Source: Vagococcus intermedius
GTDB lineage: Bacteria; Bacillota; Bacilli; Lactobacillales; Vagococcaceae
Assembly: GCF_029144185.1 (NCBI RefSeq)
Contig: NZ_CP110232.1
Location: 1 to 64,000, forward strand
Reading direction: 5' to 3'
DNA: 64,000 nucleotides
Position numbers and translations under genes: made by a program. The notes beneath the pieces were generated by a model. The model had not been told where the DNA came from and did no database searches. It was given only the letters and a program-made list of their open reading frames with translations. Shown piece after piece: positions 29,845 to 40,136 of the stretch; within the stretch, counting starts at the first letter, position 1; every line of letters starts with the position of its first letter.

Positions 29845-31419
29845 GTGGAAAAATCACAATTTGTGATTGAAATGAAGAACATCACCAAAGCCTTCGGTTC
29901 ATTTAAAGCAAATGATAATATTAACTTAAACGTTAAACGAGGCGAAATCCATGCACTTTTAGGTGAAAATGGAGCAGGTAAGTCAACTTTGATGAATATT
30001 TTATCAGGGTTGTTACAACCGACATCAGGTGAAATATTTATCAACGAAAAAAAAGAAGTAATTTCTGGTCCTACAGTAGCAAGTAATCTAGGTATCGGGA
30101 TGGTGCATCAGCATTTTATGTTGATTGATAATTTTACCGTAGCTGAAAACATTATTTTAGGTAGTGAACCAGTTAAAGGTGTTACCATTGACAAGAAAAA
30201 GGCCTATGACGAAATCCAAGCTGTTTCGGATCGATATGGTTTTAACATTGACTTAGATGCTTTAGTTTCAGATATCTCAGTAGGGATGCAACAGCGTGTT
30301 GAGATTTTAAAAACCCTTTATCGTGGAGCAGACATTTTAATTTTTGATGAACCTACTGCGGTACTGACACCACAAGAAATTGATGAGTTAATTGGTATCA
30401 TGCACGGGTTAGTAGCAGAAGGAAAATCATTGATTATTATTACTCATAAACTAGATGAAATCAAAGCCGTAGCAGATCGTTGTACGATTATTCGTCGTGG
30501 TAAGAGTATTGATACGGTAAATGTAGCAGACGTTTCATCACAAGATTTAGCAGATTTGATGGTTGGCCGTTCGGTGTCGTTTAAGACACCGAAGGTTGAG
30601 GCTAAGCCAACTACACCAGTTTTAGAAGTGAAAAATCTAGTGGTAAAAGAAAACCGCGGATTAGAAGCTGTTAAAAATATGAACCTTGAGGTTCGAGCAG
30701 GTGAAATAGTTGGGATTGCTGGAATTGATGGAAATGGGCAAAGTGAATTAATTCAAGCTATCACAGGAATGCGTAGAGTTGAAAGTGGTACGATTGAAAT
30801 TAATGGTAAGGATATGACGAATTTTAAACCACGTCAGATTACTGAAAACAGTGTCGGACATGTCCCAGAAGACCGTCATAAGTATGGTTTAGTTTTACCG
30901 ATGACCTTGTCAGAAAATATTGCCTTACAAACTTATTATAAAGAACCAAATAGTAAAAATGGTTTACTGAATTATAAATATATTAACAATCATGCCATTG
31001 AGTTAATTAACGAATTTGATGTTCGGACACCGAGTGAAGTTGTACCAGCTAGCGCTCTTTCCGGTGGTAACCAACAAAAAGCGATTATTGCACGTGAAAT
31101 AGATCGTGATCCAGATTTATTGATTGTCTCACAACCTACTCGTGGTTTAGATGTTGGGGCTATTGAATACATTCATAAGCGTTTAATTGAACAACGTGAT
31201 AATGGTAAAGGTGTTTTGTGTGTCAGCTTTGAATTAGATGAAATTCTAAACGTTTCAGACCGTATTGTCGTAATGTTTGAAGGAACTATCACGGGAATTG
31301 TTGATCCAAAAGAAACAACTGAGCAAGAGCTTGGTATGTTGATGGCTGGAATGACAATTGAACAAGCCCGAGAAACTTTAAAACAACAAGCAACGGAAGG
31401 AGCGAGCGGACATGAGTAA
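29845..31419 (+). CDS. Nucleoside ABC transporter, ATP-binding protein
   Basis: The 524-residue protein has two ABC domains in tandem, as in sugar and nucleoside importers (NupA / YufO type). Domain 1 has Walker A GENGAGKST, signature SVGMQQR and Walker B LIFDEPT. Domain 2 has a degenerate P-loop (GIDGNGQSE), signature SGGNQQK and LIVSQPTRGLD, the usual asymmetric pattern. The open frame begins at a GTG (29836) that abuts AGGAAG; the next GTG (29845) is nine bases from it and is chosen. It overlaps the permease gene by eight bases. Confidence 0.92.
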   Translation: MEKSQFVIEMKNITKAFGSFKANDNINLNVKRGEIHALLGENGAGKSTLMNILSGLLQPTSGEIFINEKKEVISGPTVASNLGIGMVHQHFMLIDNFTVAENIILGSEPVKGVTIDKKKAYDEIQAVSDRYGFNIDLDALVSDISVGMQQRVEILKTLYRGADILIFDEPTAVLTPQEIDELIGIMHGLVAEGKSLIIITHKLDEIKAVADRCTIIRRGKSIDTVNVADVSSQDLADLMVGRSVSFKTPKVEAKPTTPVLEVKNLVVKENRGLEAVKNMNLEVRAGEIVGIAGIDGNGQSELIQAITGMRRVESGTIEINGKDMTNFKPRQITENSVGHVPEDRHKYGLVLPMTLSENIALQTYYKEPNSKNGLLNYKYINNHAIELINEFDVRTPSEVVPASALSGGNQQKAIIAREIDRDPDLLIVSQPTRGLDVGAIEYIHKRLIEQRDNGKGVLCVSFELDEILNVSDRIVVMFEGTITGIVDPKETTEQELGMLMAGMTIEQARETLKQQATEGASGHE

Positions 31420-32473
31420 ATCAAGATTAAATGGATTCGCTGTTCCTGTTATTTCAGTTATCTTTGGTTTAGTTTTAGGAGCCATTGTGATGTTAGTTTC
31501 AGGCTATAACCCTGTTGAGGGATACAGCGCGATGTTAAATGGAGCTTTAGGTCGTTCTTATAATGTGGGAGAAGTTTTTAGATTAGCCTCACCATTAATT
31601 TTAACTGCCTTAGGATTTTCAGTAGCATATACAGCTGGTTTCTTCAATATCGGGCTTGCTGGTCAAGCACTTTGTGGTTGGTTAGTATCAGTTTCATTAG
31701 CCCAATCATTTCCTGATATGCCACGTATCCTACTTGTAACATTATGTTTAGTAGGTGGTGCGGTAGCAGGAGGTTTATATGCCGGAATTGCTGGATTTTT
31801 AAGAGCGAAATTTGGAACAAGTGAAGTTATTGTAACGATTATGTTAAACTATACAATCTTATATATCAGTAACCACATGGTGCGTTATGTTTTAACTGAT
31901 AATGCAGATGCGACGCCAATTATTAGTGAAAATGCTAGTTTACGTGTTCCATTTTTACAGCAGTTAACAGGTGGATCGCGTTTGAATGCTGGTATTTTTA
32001 TCGCAATTGCAGCAATTATTGTTATTTGGATTTTAATGAAGAAAACAACAGCAGGATTTGAATTACGTTCAGTAGGGATTAACCCTTTCGCTTCACAATA
32101 TGCGGGTATGAATGCTAATAAAAATATTGTACTAGCGATGGTTATAGCAGGAGCTTTAGCTGGGTTAGGTGGCGTGATTGAAGGTTTAGGTACTTTCCAA
32201 AATATTTATGTGATGGCAGCTGTTCCAGAAATTGGATTCGATGGTATGGCCGTATCATTATTAGGTAGTGGTCACCCTATCGGAATCTTTATCTCAGCTA
32301 TTTTATTCGGTATTTTAAAAGTCGGTGGCTTAAGTATGCCAGGAGCTGGAATTCCAAAAGAAGTTGTTGAAATTGTTATTGCTTCCATTATCTTCTTTGT
32401 AGGTGCAAGCTATGTGATTAGCTACTTACTTGGAAGGTTTGGCAAAAATGCACAGAAGGGAGAGATTAAATAA
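31412..32473 (+). CDS. Nucleoside ABC transporter, permease 1
   Basis: The 353-residue membrane protein has about eight to ten helices and family segments FNIGLAGQALCGW, LRAKFGTSEVIVTIMLNY and GLGGVIEGLGTF. It belongs to the BPD-transporter-2 family, NupB/YufP type. It overlaps the ATPase gene by eight bases and the second permease by one base (TAATG), a tight coupling that fits heterodimer formation. Confidence 0.92.
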   Translation: MSKSRLNGFAVPVISVIFGLVLGAIVMLVSGYNPVEGYSAMLNGALGRSYNVGEVFRLASPLILTALGFSVAYTAGFFNIGLAGQALCGWLVSVSLAQSFPDMPRILLVTLCLVGGAVAGGLYAGIAGFLRAKFGTSEVIVTIMLNYTILYISNHMVRYVLTDNADATPIISENASLRVPFLQQLTGGSRLNAGIFIAIAAIIVIWILMKKTTAGFELRSVGINPFASQYAGMNANKNIVLAMVIAGALAGLGGVIEGLGTFQNIYVMAAVPEIGFDGMAVSLLGSGHPIGIFISAILFGILKVGGLSMPGAGIPKEVVEIVIASIIFFVGASYVISYLLGRFGKNAQKGEIK

Positions 32474-33426
32474 TGTTACAGTTTCTAGTGATTGTTGTCT
32501 CTTCAACACTTGTGTATTCAGCCCCATTAATCTTCACTGCTCTAGGTGGAACATTCTCAGAGCGTAGTGGTGTGGTCAATGTTGGTTTAGAAGGTATCAT
32601 GGTGATGGGAGCCTTTAGTGCGTGTGTTTTCAATCTTTTTACAGCTGATTTATTTGGCTCAATGACACCATGGATTGCGTTATTAGTCGGTGGTGGAACA
32701 GGTATTGTTTTCTCACTATTACATGCGTTAGCGACAATTAATTGGCGCGCTGATCATATTGTCAGCGGAACTGTTATTAACTTAATGGCGCCTGGTTTAG
32801 CGGTATTCTTAACGCGTTTAATTTTTGATGATCGTGGTCAGACAGATATCATCCAAGAACGTTTTGGTAAATTTAGTTTCCCTGTTTTAAAAGACATTCC
32901 GTTTATTGGTGATATTTTATTTAAAGGAACATCAGCCCCAGCTTACTTGGCTATTTTAGTGGCAGTAATTTCTTACTTTGTTTTATTTAAAACAAAATTT
33001 GGTTTAAGATTACGTGCAGTTGGTGAAAATCCTCAAGCTGCGGATACATTAGGCATTAATGTTTATCGTATGAAATATGCTGGAGTTTTAATTTCTGGTT
33101 TCTTAGGAGGAATTGGTGGAGCTGTACTAGTTCAATCAGTGTCATCACAGTTTTCGCGTTCAACGATTACAGGTCAAGGTTTTATTGCCATGGCAGCGAT
33201 GATTTTTGGTAAATGGAATCCACTAGGAGCACTAGGAGCAGCCTTATTCTTTGGATTAGCTCAAAGTTTAGGGGTAATTGGACCGCAAATTCCAGGTCTA
33301 GAAAACTTACCATCAGTCTACTGGCAAGTTGCTCCATATGTTTTAACTATTATCGTGTTAGTCTTGTTCATTGGAACATCACAAGCACCAAAAGCAATCG
33401 GTAAAACATATATTAAATCTAAATAG
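32473..33426 (+). CDS. Nucleoside ABC transporter, permease 2
   Basis: The 317-residue membrane protein is the second subunit of the pore (NupC/YufQ type). It shows the family segments RSGVVNVGLEGIMVMGAF and GLRLRAVGENPQAADTLGIN. The start codon overlaps the stop of permease 1. It is the last transporter gene; a hairpin and 111 bases separate it from deoB. Confidence 0.92.
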   Translation: MLQFLVIVVSSTLVYSAPLIFTALGGTFSERSGVVNVGLEGIMVMGAFSACVFNLFTADLFGSMTPWIALLVGGGTGIVFSLLHALATINWRADHIVSGTVINLMAPGLAVFLTRLIFDDRGQTDIIQERFGKFSFPVLKDIPFIGDILFKGTSAPAYLAILVAVISYFVLFKTKFGLRLRAVGENPQAADTLGINVYRMKYAGVLISGFLGGIGGAVLVQSVSSQFSRSTITGQGFIAMAAMIFGKWNPLGALGAALFFGLAQSLGVIGPQIPGLENLPSVYWQVAPYVLTIIVLVLFIGTSQAPKAIGKTYIKSK

Positions 33427-33433
33427 TTTAACG

Positions 33434-33474
33434 AAACGTGCCAAGGAAAGCCTAGCTTACCTTATGGCACGTTT
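33434..33474 (+). terminator. Hairpin between the permease gene and deoB
   Basis: AAACGTGCCA and TGGCACGTTT form a perfect 10-bp stem with a long loop. No clear T run follows, so it could be a weak terminator or an mRNA-processing/stability element. Confidence 0.5.
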
Positions 33475-33537
33475 GTGCTAGAATGAAGTATATTATCTAG
33501 CGGATTAGATAAAAAAAGTCAGAAAGAAGGATTTTTT

Positions 33538-34704
33538 ATGTTTAAAAGAGTTCATTTAGTAGTATTAGATTCAGTTGGTATTGGTGAAGCCCCCGATGCT
33601 GAAAAATTTGGAGATGTTGGTAGTCATACTTTAGGTCATATTGCAGAACAAGCAGGTATAAAAATTCCAGAAATGGAACAATTAGGGTTAGGAACTATTG
33701 AACCTTTAAAAGGGGTAGAAGCAATTGCAGATCATAAAGGGTATGCAACTAAACTAGAAGAAATTTCTGTAGGTAAAGATACGATGACAGGTCACTGGGA
33801 AATCATGGGGTTGAATATTCAAACGCCTTTCCGCGTATTCCCTGAAGGTTTTCCTCAAGAGCTATTAGATAAAATTTCTGAATTTTCTGGGAGAGGTATC
33901 GTTTGTAATAAACCATACAGTGGTACGGCCGTGATTGATGATTATGGTGAGCATCAAATGAAAACAGGCGATTTAATTATTTATACTTCCGCTGATCCAG
34001 TTATGCAAATTGCTGCACATGAAGAAGTTATACCTTTAGATGAACTTTATCGTATTTGTGAATATGCACGAGAGATTACCAAGAATGATCCTTATATGAT
34101 TGGAAGAATCATTGCACGTCCTTATTTAGGGGAGCCAGGTAACTTTACAAGAACAGCCAATCGTCATGATTATGCTCTAGATCCTTTTGGTAAAACAGTG
34201 TTAGATTCATTAAAAGAAGCTGGTAAAGATGTTATTGCAGTTGGTAAAATTAATGATATTTTTAATGGACAAGGTATCACAGATTCTGTTCGAACTAAAT
34301 CAAATATGGACGGGGTTGACCAATTATTAAGTGTGATGGCAAAAGACTTTATGGGCTTAAGTTTCACAAACTTAGTCGATTTTGATGCGTTATTTGGTCA
34401 TCGTCGTGATGTTGAAGGATATGGTAAGGCTCTAGAAGATTTTGATGAGCGGTTACCAGAGATTTATGAGGCTATGAGAGAAGATGATTTATTATTAATT
34501 ACAGCCGACCATGGAAATGATCCGACATTCCCAGGGACAGATCATACAAGAGAATATGTCCCATTGTTAGCTTACAGTAAAAAAATGACAGGGCAAGGAA
34601 AATTACCTCAAGGTCACTATGCAGATATTTCAGCAACTATTGCTGAAAATTTTGGTGTCACAGCAACAGAGAATGGCGAAAGCTTCTTACAAGAGTTGAA
34701 ATAG
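33538..34704 (+). CDS. deoB: Phosphopentomutase
   Basis: DeoB converts ribose-1-phosphate and deoxyribose-1-phosphate to the 5-phosphates, joining the phosphorylases to DeoC and the pentose phosphate pathway. The 388-residue alkaline-phosphatase-fold enzyme has [14 protein letters not shown], the phospho-threonine region [10 protein letters not shown] and the metal site [20 protein letters not shown] with an AGAAAGAAGG site. punA follows after 18 bases. Confidence 0.96.
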   Translation: MFKRVHLVVLDSVGIGEAPDAEKFGDVGSHTLGHIAEQAGIKIPEMEQLGLGTIEPLKGVEAIADHKGYATKLEEISVGKDTMTGHWEIMGLNIQTPFRVFPEGFPQELLDKISEFSGRGIVCNKPYSGTAVIDDYGEHQMKTGDLIIYTSADPVMQIAAHEEVIPLDELYRICEYAREITKNDPYMIGRIIARPYLGEPGNFTRTANRHDYALDPFGKTVLDSLKEAGKDVIAVGKINDIFNGQGITDSVRTKSNMDGVDQLLSVMAKDFMGLSFTNLVDFDALFGHRRDVEGYGKALEDFDERLPEIYEAMREDDLLLITADHGNDPTFPGTDHTREYVPLLAYSKKMTGQGKLPQGHYADISATIAENFGVTATENGESFLQELK

Positions 34705-34722
34705 GAAAGGACGTTTACAATT

Positions 34723-35544
34723 ATGACAAAAAAATTAAGTGAACAATTAAAAGAAACAGCCTCATATATTCAAAGTAAAGGGGTTAAAGAAGTTGATTTT
34801 GGTTTAATATTAGGATCAGGTTTAGGTGAGTTAGGAAATGAGATTGAAAATCCAATCGTCATTCCTTATGAAGAAATCCCTAATTTCCCAGTTTCCACAG
34901 TTGTAGGTCATGCAGGACAATTGGTTTATGGAGATATGTCAGGTAAAAAAGTATTAGCTATGCAAGGTCGTTTCCATTTTTATGAAGGAAATTCAATGCA
35001 AGTAGTGACTTTCCCAGTTCGTGTTATGAAAGCCTTGGGTGCTCACTCTATGGTTGTAACCAACGCAGCTGGTGGTGTTAATACCTCATTTACTCCAGGT
35101 AATTTGATGTTGATTACAGATCAGATTAACTTTACTGGAACTAACCCACTGATTGGGGAAAATGATGAAGATTTAGGACCACGCTTCCCTGATATGTCTG
35201 AACCATACGATAAAGAATATGGTAAAGTGGCACACAAAGTGGCAAGTGATTTAAAAATCACTTTACAACAAGGTGTTTATATGGGATACACGGGACCTAC
35301 TTATGAAACACCAGCAGAGATTCGTATGTCACGTATGATGGGTGCCGATGCTGTTGGGATGTCGACTGTCCCTGAAGTAATTGTTGCACGTCACATGGGA
35401 ATGCGTGTTTTAGGTATCACATGTGTAACTAACTTAGCAGCTGGTATGCAAGCTAACTTGAATCATGAAGAAGTTGTTGAAACAACAGAACGAGTTAAGG
35501 CAGATTTCAAAACATTAATCAAAGAAACGTTAAAAAATATCTAA
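34723..35544 (+). CDS. punA: Purine-nucleoside phosphorylase, trimeric type
   Basis: The enzyme splits guanosine and inosine forms with phosphate. The 273-residue protein is of the low-molecular-mass trimeric class, with GLILGSGLGELGNEI, the GRFHFYEG phosphate region, VVTNAAGGVN and GPTYETPAEIRM. ATG with a GGAAAGGACG site. A second phosphorylase gene of another class (deoD) follows, so adenosine and guanosine are probably covered by different enzymes. Confidence 0.95.
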   Translation: MTKKLSEQLKETASYIQSKGVKEVDFGLILGSGLGELGNEIENPIVIPYEEIPNFPVSTVVGHAGQLVYGDMSGKKVLAMQGRFHFYEGNSMQVVTFPVRVMKALGAHSMVVTNAAGGVNTSFTPGNLMLITDQINFTGTNPLIGENDEDLGPRFPDMSEPYDKEYGKVAHKVASDLKITLQQGVYMGYTGPTYETPAEIRMSRMMGADAVGMSTVPEVIVARHMGMRVLGITCVTNLAAGMQANLNHEEVVETTERVKADFKTLIKETLKNI

Positions 35545-35577
35545 GCATTTTTCAAACTAAAGGAAAGAGGTATTGTG

Positions 35578-36285
35578 ATGAGTGTTCATATTGAAGCAAG
35601 ACAAGGTGATGTGGCAGACAAAATACTTTTACCAGGGGATCCCTTACGCGCAAGATACATTGCTGAAAATTTTTTAGAAGATGCCCAGTTATACAATGAG
35701 GTTCGCGGGATGCTAGGTTATACAGGTTACTATAAAGGACAGCGTATTTCTGTACAAGGAACTGGTATGGGGATGCCCTCAGCAGCTATCTATGCAACAG
35801 AGTTGGTGAAAGAATACGGCGTGAAAAAAATGATTCGTGTGGGAACCTGTGGTTCAATCCAAAAAGATGTTCATGTCCGTGACTTGGTATTGGCTCAAGC
35901 TGCTGCCACTTCATCAGCAATTATCCGAAATGACTTTCCAAAACATGATTTTCCTCAAATTGCTGATTTTGACTTATTAATGAAGGCATATGAAGTAGGA
36001 AAAGAACAAGGATTTACAACCCATGTGGGTAATGTTTTATCAGATGATGTTTTTTATAAAGATTCAATGGATGATATTTTTCGCTTAGGAGAACATGGTG
36101 TTCTTGGTATTGAGATGGAAGCAGCGGTATTGTATTATGTTGCCGCCAAATATCAGGTTAAAGCTTTAAGTTTGATGACAGTAAGTGATCATATGTTAAC
36201 AGGTGAAGAAACAAGTGCTGAAGAACGTCAAAAAACGTTCGATGATATGATGATTGTTGCTCTAGAAACATTAATTCAAGAATAA
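35578..36285 (+). CDS. deoD: Purine-nucleoside phosphorylase, hexameric DeoD type
   Basis: DeoD-type enzymes accept adenosine as well as inosine and guanosine. The 235-residue protein has the family start [20 protein letters not shown], the phosphate-site segment [12 protein letters not shown], and [18 protein letters not shown] stands three bases upstream (35575), but the ATG at 35578 has better spacing and the usual N-terminus. It closes the salvage block with a strong terminator. Confidence 0.95.
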   Translation: MSVHIEARQGDVADKILLPGDPLRARYIAENFLEDAQLYNEVRGMLGYTGYYKGQRISVQGTGMGMPSAAIYATELVKEYGVKKMIRVGTCGSIQKDVHVRDLVLAQAAATSSAIIRNDFPKHDFPQIADFDLLMKAYEVGKEQGFTTHVGNVLSDDVFYKDSMDDIFRLGEHGVLGIEMEAAVLYYVAAKYQVKALSLMTVSDHMLTGEETSAEERQKTFDDMMIVALETLIQE

Positions 36286-36287
36286 CT

Positions 36288-36319
36288 AAAAAAGTACACA
36301 GACTTCTGTGTACTTTTTT
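36288..36319 (+). terminator. Terminator of the nucleoside block
   Basis: A 15-bp perfect stem (arms 36288-36302 and 36305-36319) with a two-base CT loop, including A and T runs. Confidence 0.9.
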
Positions 36320-36397
36320 GTTAAATGAAGTAATTATCCTGTTCAAATTTTTAAAATTAGGCTATGCTAAATAGGAATAATGAAAGGAATGACGAGA

Positions 36398-37570
36398 ATG
36401 GAGAATTTTAATTTTTATGCACCAACTCAAGTTTTATTTGGAGAAGGTCAGTTAAAAAATTTACCAAATGTCTTAGAAATTTACGGTAAAAAAGTACTGT
36501 TAGTTTATGGTGGAGGTAGTATCAAACGTAATGGTATTTATGATGCTATCTATAGATTGCTACCAGATGCAGATTTTACAATTGTTGAATTAGGTGGGGT
36601 AGAACCAAATCCACGCATTGATACTGTTAGAAAAGGTGCAGCACTTTGTCATGCAGAAAAGATCGATGTTATTTTAGCAGTTGGTGGTGGTTCAACTATT
36701 GATTGTTCTAAAGCTATTGCAGCAGCTTATTATTATGAGGGAGACCCATGGGATTTCACTCAAAACAGAGGGTTAGTGAAAGAGGCTTTGCCGTTAGTCA
36801 CAGTATTAACAATGGCAGCAACAGGTTCAGAAATGAATGGTGGATCAGTCCTAACCAACCCTGAAACTAATGAAAAGTTAAGTACAGGTGGTATTTCAAT
36901 GATTCCAAAAGCATCGATCTTAGATCCAACGTATACGTATACTGTTTCTAAATGGCAAACAGCGGCAGGTTCAGCTGATATTACAAGTCATTTGATTGAA
37001 AGCTACTTTAGTCAAAATGCCGGTGCTAGTGTTCAAGACCGTTTAGCAGAAGGGTTGATGAAAACCGTAGTTCAATACGCACCAGTTGCCTTAGAGGATC
37101 CAACTAATTATGAAGCAAGAGCCAATTTGATGTGGTCAAGTTCTTTAGCTTTAAATGGTTTAACAGGTCGCGGAAAATTAGGATCGTGGTCATGTCATGC
37201 GATTGAACACGAACTAAGTGCTTTTTATGATATTACCCATGGTATTGGTTTAGCTATTATCACGCCTCGTTGGATGGAGCACGTATTAAATGACGACACG
37301 GTAGCTAAATTTGTAGAGTATGCAGTCAATGTATGGGGAATTTCTACTGAAGGTAAAGATAAATTTTCAATAGCTAAAGAGGGAATACAAGCCCTAAAAG
37401 ATTGCTTTGTGTCATGGGATATTCCAATGACGTTACCAGAAGTTGGAATTGATAAAGAAAAAATCCGTTTAATGGCAGAAAAAGCTGTGGAACATAGTAC
37501 AATAGATCAAACAGCGTATGTGCCATTAACAGCAGATGATGTTGAAGCAATCTTATTAAATTGTTTCTAA
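36398..37570 (+). CDS. Iron-dependent (class III) alcohol dehydrogenase
   Basis: The 390-residue protein belongs to the Fe-ADH family near the butanol dehydrogenases (YugJ/YqhD group), which reduce aldehydes with NAD(P)H. The nucleotide motif GGGS is present in VGGGSTIDCSKA. The metal ligands are Asp194, His198, His267 and His281. Three in-frame ATGs occur; the third (36398) is nine bases from AAAGGA and gives the family start MENFNFYAPT. It is flanked by terminators, so it is a single-gene unit. Confidence 0.9.
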   Translation: MENFNFYAPTQVLFGEGQLKNLPNVLEIYGKKVLLVYGGGSIKRNGIYDAIYRLLPDADFTIVELGGVEPNPRIDTVRKGAALCHAEKIDVILAVGGGSTIDCSKAIAAAYYYEGDPWDFTQNRGLVKEALPLVTVLTMAATGSEMNGGSVLTNPETNEKLSTGGISMIPKASILDPTYTYTVSKWQTAAGSADITSHLIESYFSQNAGASVQDRLAEGLMKTVVQYAPVALEDPTNYEARANLMWSSSLALNGLTGRGKLGSWSCHAIEHELSAFYDITHGIGLAIITPRWMEHVLNDDTVAKFVEYAVNVWGISTEGKDKFSIAKEGIQALKDCFVSWDIPMTLPEVGIDKEKIRLMAEKAVEHSTIDQTAYVPLTADDVEAILLNCF

Positions 37571-37571
37571 A

Positions 37572-37604
37572 GAAAAAAGTTCCCAATTATGGGAACTTTT
37601 TTTT
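37572..37604. terminator. Bidirectional terminator (alcohol dehydrogenase / gpmA)
   Basis: AAAAAAGTTCCCA and TGGGAACTTTTTT around an ATTA-type loop, between convergent genes. Confidence 0.9.
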
Positions 37605-38289
37605 ATAAGTAATATTTTTTTTCGACACTTAAATTGTCATTTAATTCATAGATAAGGGGTTGACCAGTTGGAATTTCCAAATTCATGATCTCGTCATCAG
37701 ATATATTTTCGATATATTTTGCTAATGCGCGTAAAGAATTACCATGGGCAGCGACTAAAACGGTTTCCCCAGCTAGTAAACTAGGTGCTATATTATCTTG
37801 CCAATAAGGCATAACTCGTTCTAAAGTTACTTTCAAATTTTCACCTCCGGGGATACTACGCTTTTCCAAATTATGATAACGGCGATCATGGGTTGCTGAA
37901 CTCGGATCATCACTTGCTAATAGTGGAGGGAGCGTATCATATGAACGACGCCATTGTTGCACCTGATCAACCCCGTATTTATCAGCAGTTTCTTGTTTAT
38001 TTAGACCTTGTAAAGCACCATAGTGACGTTCGTTTAAACGCCATGATTTATATTCAGGTACCCATAATTGGTCAGACTCATCCAAGACATAGTGGCATGT
38101 TTTAATGGCACGTTTCAGAACTGAGGTATAGGCGACATCAAAGGTAATATTGGCTTGTTTGATTTTTTGACCAGCTAATTTAGCTTCAGCGATTCCTTTT
38201 TCACTTAAATCCACATCAACCCAACCTGTAAATTGGTTGAGAGCATTCCATTCACTTAAACCATGACGAACGAATATTAATTTTGGCAT
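37603..38289 (-). CDS. gpmA: 2,3-bisphosphoglycerate-dependent phosphoglycerate mutase
   Basis: GpmA interconverts 3- and 2-phosphoglycerate in glycolysis. The 228-residue protein has the phospho-histidine motif RHG (His9 in [12 protein letters not shown]), [13 protein letters not shown], and the second His in [13 protein letters not shown]. The ATG at 38289 has a good AAAGAAG spacing; an upstream in-frame TTG (38298) abuts that site and is rejected. Confidence 0.95.
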   Translation of the reverse strand: MPKLIFVRHGLSEWNALNQFTGWVDVDLSEKGIAEAKLAGQKIKQANITFDVAYTSVLKRAIKTCHYVLDESDQLWVPEYKSWRLNERHYGALQGLNKQETADKYGVDQVQQWRRSYDTLPPLLASDDPSSATHDRRYHNLEKRSIPGGENLKVTLERVMPYWQDNIAPSLLAGETVLVAAHGNSLRALAKYIENISDDEIMNLEIPTGQPLIYELNDNLSVEKKYYL

Positions 38290-38372
38290 AGAAATCAACT
38301 TCTTTCTTTTTTGTAATTTAGTGATAACACGTTTTATTGTATCTTTATTTTTAGAATTAGGCTAATAATAAC

Positions 38373-38406
38373 CATAAAAAAACACCATGATTAATCATGG
38401 TGTTTA
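38373..38406 (-). terminator. Terminator of the FNT-family gene
   Basis: AAACACCATGA and TCATGGTGTTT around TTAA, followed by seven T on the minus strand. The stem includes the last codons of the gene. Confidence 0.85.
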
Positions 38407-39155
38407 AATGCTAAATAATATAAACCACTAACCATTACCGCACCACCAACAATATTGCCGATGTAAACAGGAATAACATTAGTGATAAACTCTCCCCAAG
38501 TCGCCTGTCCTTCAAAGATTGCTGCTGGAATGACGAACATATTAGCGACACTATGCTGGAAACCAATTGCGACAAAGACCATGACAGGGAACCAAATACC
38601 TAAAATTTTACCTGCAGCATCTTTTGCACCATAACATAACCATAATGATAAACCAACAAACCAATTACAACCAATCCCTGATATAAAAGCTTGGAGTGGG
38701 GTAGCTGCTATTTTTGACTGAGCAACTGTGACCGTTTCTGTTAAAAAATGTCCAGAATTTGTTAATCCTGTCACATGACCGAAGAAATAGGCTACGAAAA
38801 TTGCACCAACAAAGTTAGCTAAAGTAATCGTTCCCCAATTGATGATTAGTTCTTTCCCACTGACTTTTTTATCAAACCAGGCGATAGCTACTGCCATCAT
38901 ATTTCCGGTAATTAGTTCTCCCCCGCCTAATAAAATAACAATTAGACCAATTGGGAAAACTGTTGCGCCAACAAAACTGGCAAAGCTTCCCCATTCTTCA
39001 GCTACAGAGGCAATTACACGAATGTAGGCAAGATAGCCAAGTGAAATCATTGCGCCTCCGATAAAACCTAAAATTAATTTGGCTAGGAGGGGTTTGGCGA
39101 TTTTTTTAGTGCCCATTTGAATGCTTATTTCCATAATTTCATCTGGTGAATACAT
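38391..39155 (-). CDS. Formate/nitrite transporter family channel
   Basis: FNT proteins are pentameric membrane channels for formate, nitrite or similar small anions. The 254-residue protein has about six membrane helices and the signature region GGGELITGNMMAVAIAW, plus the central SGIGCNWFVGLSLWL. In a fermentative bacterium formate export (FocA-like) is the likely use, but nitrite or lactate cannot be excluded. ATG with an AAAGGAG site. A near-palindrome (39172-39191) stands between it and its likely promoter. Confidence 0.88.
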   Translation of the reverse strand: MYSPDEIMEISIQMGTKKIAKPLLAKLILGFIGGAMISLGYLAYIRVIASVAEEWGSFASFVGATVFPIGLIVILLGGGELITGNMMAVAIAWFDKKVSGKELIINWGTITLANFVGAIFVAYFFGHVTGLTNSGHFLTETVTVAQSKIAATPLQAFISGIGCNWFVGLSLWLCYGAKDAAGKILGIWFPVMVFVAIGFQHSVANMFVIPAAIFEGQATWGEFITNVIPVYIGNIVGGAVMVSGLYYLAFKHHD

Positions 39156-39283
39156 AGTAAGACTCCTTTACTTATCACACTTTGTGAATAAATTATCTTT
39201 TCTGGTTCATTATAATACAGTCAAGTGGATAATAAAAGAGGGTTGTGAAAAACTTATCTAAATTGGGAACTTATTTTATAAAT

Positions 39284-39967
39284 TTAGCGTGAAACTTCTA
39301 ATGTTTCGGGTTCCGTACCTTTTCCAACAATGACAAGATTAACAATATTTAAAAATAGACCGTGCTCAACAACACCAGCCAAGCTATTTAACCAAGTAGC
39401 TAAATCATGTGTTTGTTCTTTGTCGATTTTTTTTAAATGTAGATCAATGATGTAGTTACCACTATCAGTTTTTAAAATCTCATTTTCTTTATTTAAGCGA
39501 AGGATGGGGCTAAGGTTTTTTTCTTTGAATAATTTCAATAGTTGTTGAGAACCATAAGGGATAACTTCAACTGGCAAAGGAAATTTCCCTAAGTCATCTA
39601 CCATTTTTGATTCATCAACAATCCAAATGTTCTTATCTGAGTAACTTGCGACAATTTTCTCAAACAGTAGGGCAGCACCGCCACCTTTAATTCCTTGAAA
39701 ATCTGAACTGATTTCATCAGCACCATCAATTGTAAGGTCAACGTGTGAAACTTCATCAATACTTTTTAAGGGAATACCTAAATTTAATGCTTGTTGTTCC
39801 GTAGCTTTAGATGTTGTGACACCAGTGATATTTAAGCCTTCTTCTTTAATACGACGTCCAATCTCTTCTACTAAATAGTAAGCGGTAGACCCCGTACCTA
39901 AACCGACAATCATTCCATCTTTTACGTATTTTGCTGCTTCAATTCCAACCATTTGTTTTAAATTCAT
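39284..39967 (-). CDS. rpiA: Ribose-5-phosphate isomerase A
   Basis: RpiA interconverts ribose-5-phosphate and ribulose-5-phosphate. The 227-residue protein has [14 protein letters not shown], the TIDGADEI motif with catalytic Asp residues, and the [13 protein letters not shown] loop. ATG with an AGGAGG site. It stands close to the nucleoside block, whose ribose-5-phosphate it would channel on. A 15-bp perfect palindrome lies 32 bases upstream. Confidence 0.95.
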   Translation of the reverse strand: MNLKQMVGIEAAKYVKDGMIVGLGTGSTAYYLVEEIGRRIKEEGLNITGVTTSKATEQQALNLGIPLKSIDEVSHVDLTIDGADEISSDFQGIKGGGAALLFEKIVASYSDKNIWIVDESKMVDDLGKFPLPVEVIPYGSQQLLKLFKEKNLSPILRLNKENEILKTDSGNYIIDLHLKKIDKEQTHDLATWLNSLAGVVEHGLFLNIVNLVIVGKGTEPETLEVSR

Positions 39968-39998
39968 TGTGATCCTCCTAGATTAATAGTATCAAGAT

Positions 39999-40013
39999 AT
40001 ACAGTGACTGTAT
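39999..40013. promoter_or_regulatory. 15-bp palindrome upstream of rpiA
   Basis: ATACAGTGACTGTAT is a perfect 7-1-7 dyad in the rpiA upstream region and looks like an operator. A related TACAGT-N3-ACTGT lies at 40147-40160 in the rpsL leader. I do not recognise the regulator. Confidence 0.4.
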
Positions 40014-40099
40014 CCCCTTTCTATTTTATAGATTGTCCTTGCAAAAAGAAAGGCATATGGGAGTTTTTACAAAATAATAAAAAAAAACACCAGGATATG

Positions 40100-40129
40100 T
40101 TGACAATAAAGTGAAAATCATGTTATTAT
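40100..40129 (+). promoter_or_regulatory. Promoter of the str operon
   Basis: Perfect TTGACA (40100-40105), an 18-base spacer and TATTAT (40124-40129) preceded by TG, an extended -10. Confidence 0.85.
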
Positions 40130-40136
40130 CTGTAAG

